Translations under genes and position numbers: made by a program
Shown here: positions 44,397 to 54,755 of the stretch, one piece after another
Position numbering within the stretch: the stretch's first letter is position 1
Layout of the letters: each line of letters begins with the position of its first letter
Notes under the pieces: generated by a model
Told to the model about the DNA's origin: nothing
Database searches by the model: none
What the model saw: the letters and a program-made list of their open reading frames with translations, nothing else
Origin: Chlorokybus atmophyticus
Taxonomy: Eukaryota > Streptophyta > Chlorokybophyceae > Chlorokybales > Chlorokybaceae
Direction of reading: 5' to 3'
DNA: 64,000 bases
Assembly (NCBI GenBank): GCA_009103225.1
Contig: RHPI01002262.1
Location: forward strand, 350,317-414,316

Positions 44397-46921
44397 TTCT
44401 GACCACAAAGACACGATCTCGCGTGGGAGGAGCCATGCCATGAGGATTTCATCCTCCAGTTGCCGCTAAGTCTGTTCTGGCAGCGTGTGATATTCAGGCA
44501 GTGGGAACACTCGGTCACTGCGTTCAACGCGTGTTGTGTGCTCCCCTCCGCACCCAAAAGCAATGGTAGTGGAATCCGCTCCACGCATGGTCTTCCATGC
44601 ACGCTTAGCTTGCTGACCTCGCGGGACAGCTTCAGTGACGTCGAGGGCGGGCAATGTAGTTGCGCCTGTCGCTGCAGTGGCAGCAGGCTCGACGATGGCA
44701 TAGCCGGTGGTTGCGAGAGTGCCGCTCAGTGGCGCGAGAGTGGTCTCAACGCTTGCTGACATAGGTGGTCTTGCAGTTGGAGTGGGACCGGTGCGACCTA
44801 CTGCTGCAGGGTCGGTGACAGCAGAGGCTGTTGCCAGTGTGCTCACTAGTGTTGGCGGCACGATGCCCACTGATGCACCAACTCTTGGTGCAAATGGAGT
44901 AGTTGCTGCTGACATTGATGAAGTCAACTTCGTAGCCGGTGTGGCTGCTGATGCAGCGCCATTGGTGGCTTCAGAGGAGGTGGCTGCTGACAATGTTGCG
45001 GCTTCCCCTCGAACCCGTTGGGATGGTTGAATACGTGACGGAGTAATGGTGTCTCTTGTGCGCTTTTAAGCCATCAGTGCCCACCGGGTAAAGTAGCATG
45101 CGCGGTAGTCCTGCTTCTTGTCTTCCTTTAAGCGTGCCATACGCGCCATGAGGGCAGCCATATGGTCATCAGCTGGCGGGTTGGCTGGAGCCTTGGCGGC
45201 AACAGCAGCAGCGCGCGGACGTCTTTCCAGTCCCTTGCGCTGAGGAGGGCAATTCTTACCCTTGAAGCCTTGCTCTTTCTTGCGAGCGTTGGCGTAGTTG
45301 TTGGTATTGTTATGGCCTCCGGTGTGATTGCTGTTGTAGCCACCAGAGTTGTTGCCGGTGTGGCCTCCAGTGTTGTTGCTGTTGTAGCCATCAGAGTTGT
45401 TGCCGTTGTGGCCTCCGCTGTTGTTGCTGTTGTAGCCACCAGAGTTGTTGCCGTTATAGCTGTTGACGGGTCTTGTAACAATTGGGGCCCGACCACTAGG
45501 CTATGGTAGTAAAAGACACTACCATAAGTGAGGTCTGTCACAATCTATCCCAATCCGTGACATTCCTCCCCAATTTAACCCATGAGTTCCTCATAATCCA
45601 ATGAGGCACTAGCCCACGTCGCCGTTTTCGCCGCCGTACCACAATCGGTCTGCCCGCGGCCTGATGGATTCGGCCCACAAACGGTCCTGACCGACCGAAC
45701 GGCCATCCTCACCGCGCGACCTGCCATCGCAGCGCGACCGCTCACGCGGCCTTACGTTGAACTGGCTCGGCGCGCAGGTCGTGATCCCGCGCCCAGCCTA
45801 GGGCAAGCCGCCCCAAATGTTTTTGTTTTTGCCTTGGATCTGCCTCAGTCCCCTACGGGAATTGAACCTGAGACGTCAAGCTCCGAAACCATTGTAACAA
45901 TTGGGGCCCGACCACTAGGCTATGGTAGTAAAAGACACTACCATGAGTGAGGTCTGTCACAATTTATCCCAATCTGTGACAGGTCTCAACTCAGGGAATT
46001 TGAGCCAGCAGACTGATTCCAAGTGGCCTGTCTTGTGACAGTATTTGCAGACTAGATTTGAGTGCTCTTCGGTGCACTCCTTTTGGTAGTGCCCATGCCG
46101 TCCGCAGCGATGACACAGCATAGGGGCAGGCCAAGCAGTATGCGCTGACCGTTTCCCTTTGTCGTGTGCTGGTGGAGTGTCTCGGCCATGTTCGCGGCGA
46201 GGAGGCTCGACAGTTGTGCTGGCTACAGGCCGTGAGGCGCTACGGTTGGTGTCCAGCACTGCCTTCTCATACACACACTAGCGCTTATGCATGGCTTTTG
46301 CAGTCTTGATCTCAATTTCTGCAGGGGTCGGGTTGACGATCACCAACTCAGGTTCCTCTTCCTTTGCTCTGTCAATGGCTGTCGATATGGACAACCCGGT
46401 GATTGCAGCGGGAGTGGAAGGTGGAAAGACGGCTGCTGGACTGTGCAGTGACACAGATGCTATGGTACCGGCGAGCTCGCCATAGCCATCAACTCGATGC
46501 AGTGCAGCAACAGACTTCCAAACATCATGTGCTTCATGGTCCGGATACTGAGCAGCAATGTGAAAAGAAATCTCATCTGACCAGCCTTTGTTTTTCAGTG
46601 CCTGCTGTCGCATATTGGAATGAAATTTAATAATGACTCCGTTCAGCGAGGTAGTGGCAGCACGTCCGGAAAAGCGCAGGGACGTGGTTGAGCAGGAAGA
46701 CTCCATCTCGTAGTCGTCACTATCGGATGAGAGTGGGGAAACTCGATGTCGAGGAGTGGACAGGAACGGAGTGAAGTCGGAGACAAAACGCGAGCCTCTG
46801 CTGCTACGATCGTTGCTCCCGTCGCTGGTCCGCTCGTAGGTGAGATTGGAGGGCTCCAGCTGCTGAGGTCACCCTTGTCTATTGGAGAGAACGGGGTGGG
46901 CCTTCTCATACACCTAGTCAA
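44397..46921 (-). pseudogene. Gag of the DNMT-gypsy, zinc-knuckle and Asn/Gly-rich part
   Basis: On the minus strand, a helical gag region (KNKGWSDEISFHIAAQYPDH near 46570) is followed by two CCHC knuckles at about 46140-46020 (CHRCGRHGHYQKEC and CKYCHKTGHLESVC). An Asn/Gly/Tyr/His-rich stretch built of NNSGGYNS-like repeats lies at about 45480-45290, then a basic and an Ala/Thr-rich region. A TRIM splits it between the knuckles and the Asn/Gly stretch, and excising the TRIM with one TSD restores the frame through ELRPVNSYNGNNSGG. A TAG at about 46278 and other stops disable it. The left end is cut by Copia-1. Confidence 0.7.
45474..45981 (-). mobile_element. TRIM (miniature LTR element)
   Basis: This 508-base element has 89-base terminal direct repeats (45474-45562 and 45893-45981, three differences), TGTAACAATTGG...GTGACA. 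The perfect TSD GGTCT lies at 45469-45473 and 45982-45986. On the minus strand a primer site TGGTTTCGGAGC (45891-45880) follows the 5' repeat, and a purine tract TTGGGGAGGAA precedes the 3' one. The interior has no coding capacity. It must rely on another element's proteins. Confidence 0.92.
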
Positions 46922-47120
46922 AAAGTGGAAGTGTATGCAGGGTAGAGTGTTTGTGCTCTACTGCCTGTCTTGATGCCGCTACCACTCACCACACCAGTGC
47001 TTGTGTGCGGACTATGTTATGACAGTGATAACGAATGCACAGGGATGTGTCCCCACATACAGACTGCACTATCTGATGCAGAATGCGACGCACTCACTTG
47101 AGCAAAGAGGGTCACACTCT

Positions 47121-48566
47121 GAGTCAACAAGCCACTACTATAGGTAGTGCTGTTACACAGTTCTTTGCATGAGCAGAAAATGTGTTGCACTGTGAAGTGA
47201 GGTGGATGAGCAAGCAACGCGTGGAGACTATGCCCTGACTGATGCCAACAAACACACTGCAACCAGGCACACCAAGCTCGCAGCAATGACGAGCACGATG
47301 CACACACGAGCATGCACAGGCTCTCACACAGTGAGGGGGTTCTTGGTAATCCGGATGGCGTGTTTGCAGTTCAAGTCGTTTCACAAGCGCTTAGCTTTCT
47401 CACTCACAGTGTCACCAGCTGATCCGGTGAACACTGTGACTACTTATGCAAGTCAAATCATGACTGTTTAGAACATAAGCTAACGATCATATAAAGGCTA
47501 TTTTCACAGCGATTGTCACTCAATGTAGAACGCAACTTATAACTGAACTCACAACTGAACGGCTACGCGCGGTGCCTATGTAGGCTATGGTCGTGAGCTA
47601 CTCCGGAGTCATGACTTAGCTACTGGTTAGCGACGCACGTGCGCCAGTATACTGGTAGGCCGGGCGATGGTTTCAATGCAGGCATGCTTGATGAAGGCTG
47701 GTATGCGCGGGCAATAGGCATGACAACTAGCATGCGAGGGTAATTTGCAGGACAGCTGTCGTGCCTGCCATGGTCGAGGGTCACGCCGACCTAGGCACAC
47801 TGCAGACGAGCGCCCATGCCGGGGACATGCTGGTGCCATAGTTACAAAGTACGCTGTACGCGTATTAGTACGTGGTATGCAAAGTATGCGTGTTTTTACG
47901 TACTTTTTCCACAGCATGTCGGCGAGTACGTTTTGCATATCTTATACATACGTATTATTGATACATTATGGTAATGTATGTGATGCGTTATGTGTGCTAA
48001 CAAGTGATGGGCAACTCATTGTACATTATAATCATCACACAGTGTTTGATTCCACCAAAGATATGATGTAATCAAAGTCATTATCAATGGTAATACTTTT
48101 GCATAACATGTTACAATATAACATCATCATAACACTTTTTAAAAGATGCTTTATTACTTGCAATGCCGATAGGTGAGGTGGGTCGCACGGCGCTGCCGCG
48201 ACCTACCCGCCGCGTGACAGGTGGCGCGCGCGGCACGTCACCAAAGGACATTTGCTGCGCTATCCGCGGTCATTTTTGAAGAATGACCTATTGTAGCCCA
48301 ATAACGTACAACTTCACGTACTTTCATTGTATTATCAAAACAGCTTGATATACGCGTACTATTGCGTATTCTTTTGCTAAAAGTCGCGTACTTTGTTACT
48401 ATGGCTGGTGCTACGTGCAGCATTTGAGCAACACAAACAAATACCCCCCCCCCCCCCAGGCATAGGCATATGCTCAGGGATGAACCTATGTGAGGATCTG
48501 ATCAGTAGTAGAGTTGGTGACGCTCTCCTCCTTACTGTACCTACTGTGCTGTAGTACACAGTTGAC
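47121..48566 (-). repeat. Shared LTR between two tandem DNMT-gypsy elements
   Basis: This is about 864 bases once the MITE and one TSD copy are removed, and resembles 20868-21729 throughout. It is the 5' LTR of the element to its left and the 3' LTR of the integrase-PHD remnant to its right. Its right end meets Copia-3, which is inserted at the junction with the neighbour's polypurine tract. A poly-C run lies at 48443-48459. Confidence 0.65.
47837..48403. mobile_element. hAT-like MITE
   Basis: This 567-base non-coding element has terminal inverted repeats CATAGTTACAAAGTACGC and CATAGTAACAAAGTACGC (17 of 18 match). It is flanked by a perfect 8-base duplication GCTGGTGC (47829-47836 and 48404-48411). 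The uninterrupted target is seen in the LTR copy near 20718. The 8-base TSD points to the hAT superfamily. No transposase is visible. Confidence 0.88.
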
Positions 48567-48571
48567 AAGCC

Positions 48572-49076
48572 TATTGTGGGGAAGCTCGTGGACACATGCA
48601 GCAGGGCAGGGCATGACACATACAACACAACAGCCGCCAAGGCTTGGGCTAAAAGCAATCACTATTCCATTCAAGCAAGTGTAGTCCGCTAGCTTATATA
48701 CTTAGCCAGACTACACACCTCTACTCTAGAAGATTCTGCGCCTTCTACAAGCGTCCTATCGAGGTGCTCTAAGTTGCTCCACCTAGCCAGCTTCAAGACC
48801 TTTCCAACAAGCTATGCCACGTTCCTTGCAACTAAGCCACGAAGTTCTGCAACTTCTACCGAAGCTCTGGCCTGTCGCCAGACTCTTCCAGATGCTCCCA
48901 AGTCCGGAGTCTTCAAGTGTCCGCCAGCAGTCTGTACCGATATCAAGCTCTAGACTCACAACTGCTCGATATCAGTCCTCGTATTGCAAGTGCGACGTGC
49001 ACAAGGACTTAGCCATTTCTAACACTCAATGCCTTAGTCTATGGGAGTCAGGCTGACTGGATGTCGTCCGTCAACA
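48572..49076 (-). repeat. 3' LTR of Copia-3
   Basis: On the plus strand it runs TATTGTGGGGAAGC...CCGTCAACA. It is preceded by the target duplication AAGCC and about 98 percent like the right LTR by eye. Confidence 0.9.
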
Positions 49077-49109
49077 CTCCCATGCAGGCAGCTTGACTCA
49101 AGCTCCTGC

Positions 49110-52100
49110 TCAGACACAAATTCCAAGACCAACACAACATGCCTTGAACTTCACCGGTGACAATGGCTTGGTCATAAAGTCTGCGAGCATGTCTTCACTG
49201 TTGCAGTATTGAAAGGCAATCTCCTTCCTGGTGACTCTGTCTCGCACAAAATGATGCATAACATCAATGTGCTTCGTGCGTGAAGACGCAATGGGGTGCT
49301 TCAGCAACTTGATGGCGCCCTGATTATAGCAGTTGATCATGATGCATGCCATGGGATGCTCAAAATCTGCCATCAGCTTGTGAAGCCACAATGCCTCCTT
49401 CACTGCTGCTGCTACTGCCATGTACTCCGCCTCAGATGTGGATGCCGCCGTCGTTGGCTGTAGCCTGCTGTTCCAGCTCACAACTCCTCCGTTGAGCATG
49501 AACACATAGCCCGTAGTAGACCTTCGGCTATTAAGGTCCCCAGCAAAGTCAGAGTCGCAATATCCCATCAACTCCATATTACCGCGACCAAAGTTGATGC
49601 CAACAGGAGCGCTCCCAGCCACATAGCGTAGCACTGCCTTTGCAGCCTTCCAGTGCTCAAGCGATGGTGCAGACATGTAGCGAGCAAGAACTCCAACAGC
49701 ATGTGCAATATCCGGCCGTGTGCACACTGCCAAGTAGAGCATGCTGCCTACAAGCTCACCGTATGGATATTGAGCCTTGTTGAGTACCTCCCCGTCCTTT
49801 GCCTTGATGAGGCTTGTACCAACCGCCAGAGGTGTAGACTTGGTCTTTGCCTCAATCATCCCAAACTTGGCTGTGAGTCTTTTCACCATCTGCTCCTGGC
49901 TGATCTTAATTGTACGCGCAGCCTGTCCCTCTCGATCACCATGCCAAGGAACCACTTGGCCTCCCCGAGATCACGAACAGAAAATGCTTGCTGCAGCGCT
50001 AGCTTTGTTTCTTGCAGGTTCTCCACCCGCCTGGCAGTGACGATGATGTCGTCCACATACACGAGTAACCACACCTTTTTCTCATCATGGAAGAAGAGCC
50101 CCGGATCAGCAGTAGATGCCTTGAAGCCTTGTGACTCAAGCTCTTCAGTCAACTTGACGTGCCACATACGGGGTGCTTGTCGTAGCCCATATAACGCCTT
50201 AATCAGCTTGCAGGCCGTACCGCGCATGCCTTCTTCATAGCCAGGTGGTTGCTCAATGTAGATCTCCTCCTCCAGCTCTCCGTAGAGGAATGCAGTCTTC
50301 ACATCGAGGTGATGCATCTCTAGATCCTCCGCAGTAACCATAGCCAACAATGCCCGAAAGGTGACATGCTTACTTGCAGGCTCGAAGACTTCAATAAAGT
50401 CCACTCCCTCTTGCTGCATAAAGCCCTTTGCCACCTTGCTTTGTATCGCTCGATGTTGCCTTGACCATCACGCTTCACCTTGAAGACCCATTTAACAGGG
50501 ATAGCTTTCGCACCTGCAGGAAGCTTCTCCACCACCCAAGTGTTGTTGGCATGGGGTGACGCAATCTCCTCGTCCATTTCTCGCTGCCATTGCTCTGCAT
50601 CTGGTGCCCGCAATGCCTCCAAGTAGGTGCTTGGCTCTTCACTGTCCTCATGCACTTTTGCTGCAAGTGCCTTGTGGAAGAAGTCTGGCTCGTTTCTCTC
50701 CCTCTCAGGATACCTCCGAGATGACTGATGCTGATGCCGCTCTTCATTGCTAGCCATAGCCAAGTCCTTCTCCTTCGCACCCATGTCGATGACAGCCGCG
50801 CTTCTTTGAGTCTCCACACACTTAAAAGACTCTTGCGCCTGTGCTTCATCTTCATCTTTGGGATAGAAACCCGCTTCTCTCTGTGATGAACCCTCGTGGA
50901 ACACCACATCTCTGCTTACAATGACCTTTTGCTCTTTCTCCAGCATGATCCAGTATATAAAGGCTTACGTAAGCCTTGGAACCCGGCTCATAGCCAACAA
51001 AAACGCCTTTCTGGCTAACTGGCTCCAATTTGTGCCTTAAAGCTTTGGGCACCAGTGCATATGCTATGCACCCGAACACACGCATGCCACTCACATCTGG
51101 TGCAGTGCCGTAGAAGAGCTCCCACGGTGTCTTCTGCTCAGAACTCACAGGTGACCGATTGCGTATATAGTTGGCGGTAAGGACAGCTTCACTCCACAAA
51201 CTGTCTTCCAGCTAATTGTCGTTGAGCATGGCTCGTACTCGCTCCATCAGGGTCCGGTTCAGACGCTCAGCAGCTCCATTCTGCTGCGGGGTGTAGGGTG
51301 CCGTTGTCTCGTGGCGTATGCCTTTGCTGGCGAAGTACTCCTTCAACTCGTTATTGATGTACTCCCCTCCTCGATCACTCCGCATTGCTTTCACCTTCTT
51401 GCCACCTTGTGTCTCTAGCAATGCCACGACCGTACGCACAGCTCCAGCAACTTCAGACTTCACCTTTAATGGGAAGATGATGGAAAGCTTGCTGTAGTTG
51501 TCGAGGAATGTCGCAAAGTACCTTACCCCTCCCTTCGCCACAACGCGCATAGGCTCGCAAACATCCATATGCACAAGCTCTCCAGGATGCTGACTATGCG
51601 ATGAAGATGACGGGAAAGGCACATGCGATGCTGCTTCGCCAACACACATGGTTCACAGTGCACACCTGATGCGGTTTCAAAGTCTTCTTTCTTCAGGTTG
51701 ATGCCAACAACCATGTCTTTTGAGACCAACCGAGTGAGATTGCCGTAGCCCAAGTGCCCGAACCTTCTATGCCAGAGCTCCGCAGTCTCTTTCTCCTTCA
51801 CCACCAAGGCTTGCATATGACAAGGTTGTCGTACCAGGTAGAGCCCTCCATGCTTAGCGCCCTCCATGCACACGACCCCATCCAGCTTCACTTCACAACG
51901 TCCATTCCTGAACATGACCTCAGCTCCCACGCGCTCAGCAGTCGCTACACTAAATAGACTCGCAGCAGCACCAGGAACGTGCAACACCTCCCTACAAGAC
52001 CTTATGAACAGTGTCACCGACCTGGGTATGAAGCTTCACGCTCCCAACCCCAATGCCCTCCAGCACATGACCATTGAAGCCCTCCACTTTTACAGGATGA

Positions 52101-52938
52101 GTCAGCTTCGTGTAGTCCTCCAACAGCTCCACATGTGGCGTGAGATGCCTCTTGCATCCAGAGTCGATCACCCAACTTCCATGGTGTCTTCCCCCAATGA
52201 TGCAGCAAATGCAAACGCCTTCTCTTTGCCGCTGGTGCTTGCGCCTCCATCTTGATAACGCTTGGGACAATTTCTGCTGATGTGTCCAACCACTCCACAG
52301 GTATGACATCTCAGCTTGGCATGTCGTTTACCAGTACTGCTTCCAGTTTTGTTGTCACGGTTGCCAGTCCGTAGCTGCTTGTCGTGTCCTCCAGGCCTTC
52401 TATACTTGTTGTAGAAAACCACAGCATCTGCATGGTCGTCCTTCTTTGTTGTCTTCTGCTCTACGGTGAGTAGCTTGGGCAGCACGTCGTCCAGGGTAAG
52501 AACCGATGACGATGTCTCCAGTAGAGTAGTGACAACCTCATACTCAGATGGTAGCCCGTTCAGCACAGCCAGCACAACGTCCTCCTCCTCCATCAGCTTC
52601 CTTCTTGATGGAGTTCAGCTGCTTCTTCAGTGACAGCTTCCTTGCGTTGTTCTTGGCTTGAAACACGGACTCAAGTTTCTCCCAAGCTTGTTTACCATCC
52701 TCACATGCAGATAGCATGGGAAAGTGATACGACTTGCAGTTCAACACAATCAAGGCAAGTCCCTGTTGCGAGCTCTCAAGCCATACAGACCTCTCTCCAA
52801 CAGGTGGTGGTGTCGCCTTCGGATCCACATGCTTCCATAGCCTCTTGTGTATCAGCAAGGCCTTCATCTCCACACACCAGGTACTGTAGTTGTCAGTGTC
52901 CAGCTTTGCAATCTGCCCCTTGTCGTAGCTAGACTCCA
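49110..52938 (-). pseudogene. Copia-3 gag-pol, broken
   Basis: It starts MESSYDKGQIAKLDTDNYST at 52938. A deletion of about 60 bases hits gag after SIKKEA (near 52610). The knuckle is CHTCGVVGHISRNC. Protease VIDSGCKRHL, LWHRRFGHLGYGN, integrase RSDRGGEYIN and NGAAERLNRT, and RT YVDD are all present but in shifted frames. A TAA stop lies at about 51213, an extra segment containing GTAAGCC at about 50960, and further shifts near 50440, 49930 and 51990. RNase H to the end (…FMTKPLSPVKFK) is open. It is a sister of Copia-1/Copia-2 but clearly diverged. Confidence 0.9.
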
Positions 52939-53058
52939 TCTTGGTTGAACGCGCCTCTCTCCAGCCAGTCAACACCCAAGACTATGCTACCAGTTAGCTA
53001 CCTGTGTACCACGCTTTCACTAACTCGCACTCCTCACGCGTAGAGTGGGCCCATAACC

Positions 53059-53566
53059 TATTGTGGGGAAGCTAGTGGACACATGCAGCAGGGCAGGGCA
53101 TAACACATACAACACAACAGCCGCCAAGGCTTGGGCTAAAAGCAATCACTATTCCATTCAAGCAAGTGTAGTCCGCTAGCTTATATACTTAGCCAGACTA
53201 CACACCTCTACTCTAGAAGATTCTGCGCCTTCTACAAGCGTCTTATCGAGGTGCTCTAAGTTGCTCCACCTAGCCAGCTTCAAGACCTTTCCAACAAGCT
53301 ATGCCACGTTCCTTGCAACTAAGTAGCCACAAAGTTCTGCAACTTCTACCGAAGCTCTGGCCTGTCGCCAGACTCTTCCAGATGCTCCCAAGTCCGGAGT
53401 CTTCGAGTGTCCGCCAGCAGTCTGTACCGATATCGAGCTCTAGACTCACAACTGCTCGATATCAGTCCTCGTATTGCAAGTGCGACGTGCACAAGGACTT
53501 TGCCATTTCTAACACTCAATGCCTTAGTCTATGGGAGTCAGGCTGACTGGATGTCGTCCGTCAACA
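53059..53566 (-). repeat. 5' LTR of Copia-3
   Basis: This is the counterpart of 48572-49076, followed on the right by the target duplication AAGCC and on the left by the primer site (GGGCCCATAACC on the plus strand, 53047-53058). Confidence 0.9.
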
Positions 53567-53571
53567 AAGCC

Positions 53572-54755
53572 ACCCCCCGAGGTTCTGGGGTAGCCTCCTG
53601 CTTCAGGACTGAGCTTTTACCGATTGTGTGAGAGACTGTTGATGCGGCAGTTATCGCACCAATACTCCCACAGCGGCACCTTGTCCAATGGAGGGTTAAG
53701 GCAGTAACATTGCATGCCTTAGTTGCAGCCTTTGCATAACAGCATCACCGGGTCGTCGTTGGCACTGCCACATTTTTTGTAGCGGGTGCTTCGCAGCAGT
53801 CGCGGATGCTGGATCTTGTCGAAGCCAGCAACGTGGGGAAGATATTTGAGCGCGCAGTTCACCATGTTGTCCATCATGCGCTCGCCTTGTTGTCCCAGAA
53901 GGTCTGGTACCCCTGTGGGATACACCTTCAATACCTTATAGACAGCGAACCCGACGGAGGTGTCGAGGGTGTCGTGGGTGGTCGCCATGCGATAGATGAA
54001 GTCTCTTGGCTGGAAGCGGCATTCTCGCTACTTGTAGAAACCGCTCCGCACCCGCTCGTAGCGAAGCGTGTCGCGGTGTGTTGAGCAATGCGCAGGTTGT
54101 TGAAGGCCATGGGGACAGTGTGCTCGAATAGCGCGCTGCGCACTGTCATATTATGCATCATCTCGTTGGGGTTGTCGAGGTTGTCCACCACTCTGTCAAC
54201 CTCCTGCTGTGCGTGGAAAGGGAGCAATGGCTGCCTTTCAAACAGCAAATAGTATGGGCTGTACTCCCGCAGTGCTGCCTGCTTGGACAGCCGGTATCCC
54301 AGAGCTACCCATGGGAGGTGGTCATCCCACGTGCTCTTCTCGTAGTCGAAGTAGTATTTGCGCAAAGCCTTCTTGATGGTTTGCACGGTACGCTCAGCGA
54401 GACTATCGGCTTGAGGATGGTTGCGTGTGCGGCGATGGTCGATGAAGCATCTGTCCATGAGCTTGTCGAAGGCTCTTGTGAACTCCGTACCTTGGGCGGT
54501 GATGACTTCAGCACAGCTGCCGAAGCGTCCGAGTACATGGGAGAGGAAAGCCTGGGCTACTCCCTCGCTGCTCTTGTCGAGCAAAGGCATCAGCTCCAAC
54601 CACTTGGAGACGTCCTTGATCATGACGAGGATGTAGCGGTTGCCTCGTGCGGAAGGCGATAGTCCCGAGCATGTCCAGTCCCCAGCGGTAGACCAGTCCC
54701 GAGATGGGCAGGGGTGCAAGGTGGCATTGCGCGTGTTGAAGCTCCCGCGGACCAT
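53572..54755 (-). pseudogene. Second DNMT-gypsy member: integrase and PHD finger end
   Basis: The minus strand gives SARGNRYILVMIKD, VITAQGTEFTRAF (Asp changed to Ala within the usual TDQGTEF), HPQADSLAERTVQTIKKAL, the integrase C-domain, and then a PHD finger at about 53790-53650. In the finger the first Cys is Tyr (TRYKKCG), and a TAA follows LLCKGCN, so it is inactive. The G-rich purine tract next to it once adjoined the shared LTR and is now separated by Copia-3. The region upstream of the integrase is replaced at about 54755 by Copia-4. Confidence 0.85.

Larger units (their letters stand above)
20868..48566 (-). mobile_element. Composite Ty3/gypsy retrotransposon with DNMT and PHD finger
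   Basis: Read on the minus strand, removing later insertions leaves this order: 5' LTR (48566-47121), gag with two CCHC knuckles (about 46900-44397 and on to 33100), protease (33034-32606), C5-cytosine methyltransferase (about 32225-30745), RT-RNase H (30480 into the array), H2C2 and integrase core (23090-22027), PHD finger (21990-21779), polypurine tract and 3' LTR. The insertions are the hybrid array (23094-30130), a solo LTR (31230-31731), Copia-1 with Copia-2 (34554-44396), a TRIM (45474-45981) and a MITE (47837-48403). The coding parts carry stops and frameshifts, so this copy is dead. A second member of the family adjoins on the right and shares the LTR. Confidence 0.75.
48572..53566 (-). 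mobile_element. Copia-3 retrotransposon (pseudogenised coding region)
   Basis: LTRs are 48572-49076 (505 bases) and 53059-53566 (508 bases), differing at about eight positions plus a small indel. The TSD AAGCC is perfect (48567-48571 and 53567-53571). The primer site GGTTATGGGCCC adjoins the right LTR on the minus strand, and a GGGAG purine tract adjoins the left one. It is inserted a few bases from the LTR/polypurine junction of the right-hand gypsy. Confidence 0.93.

Noticed and set aside
44460-45030. Plus-strand Val/Ala-rich frame as a host gene
   Set aside because: It lies antisense to the gag linker of the gypsy element and has no start context or domain.
45841-45892. tRNA-like B box (GGTTCAATTCCC) next to the TRIM LTR
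   Set aside because: The flanking bases do not pair as a T arm and no A box or cloverleaf fits; it is the leader beside the primer site.
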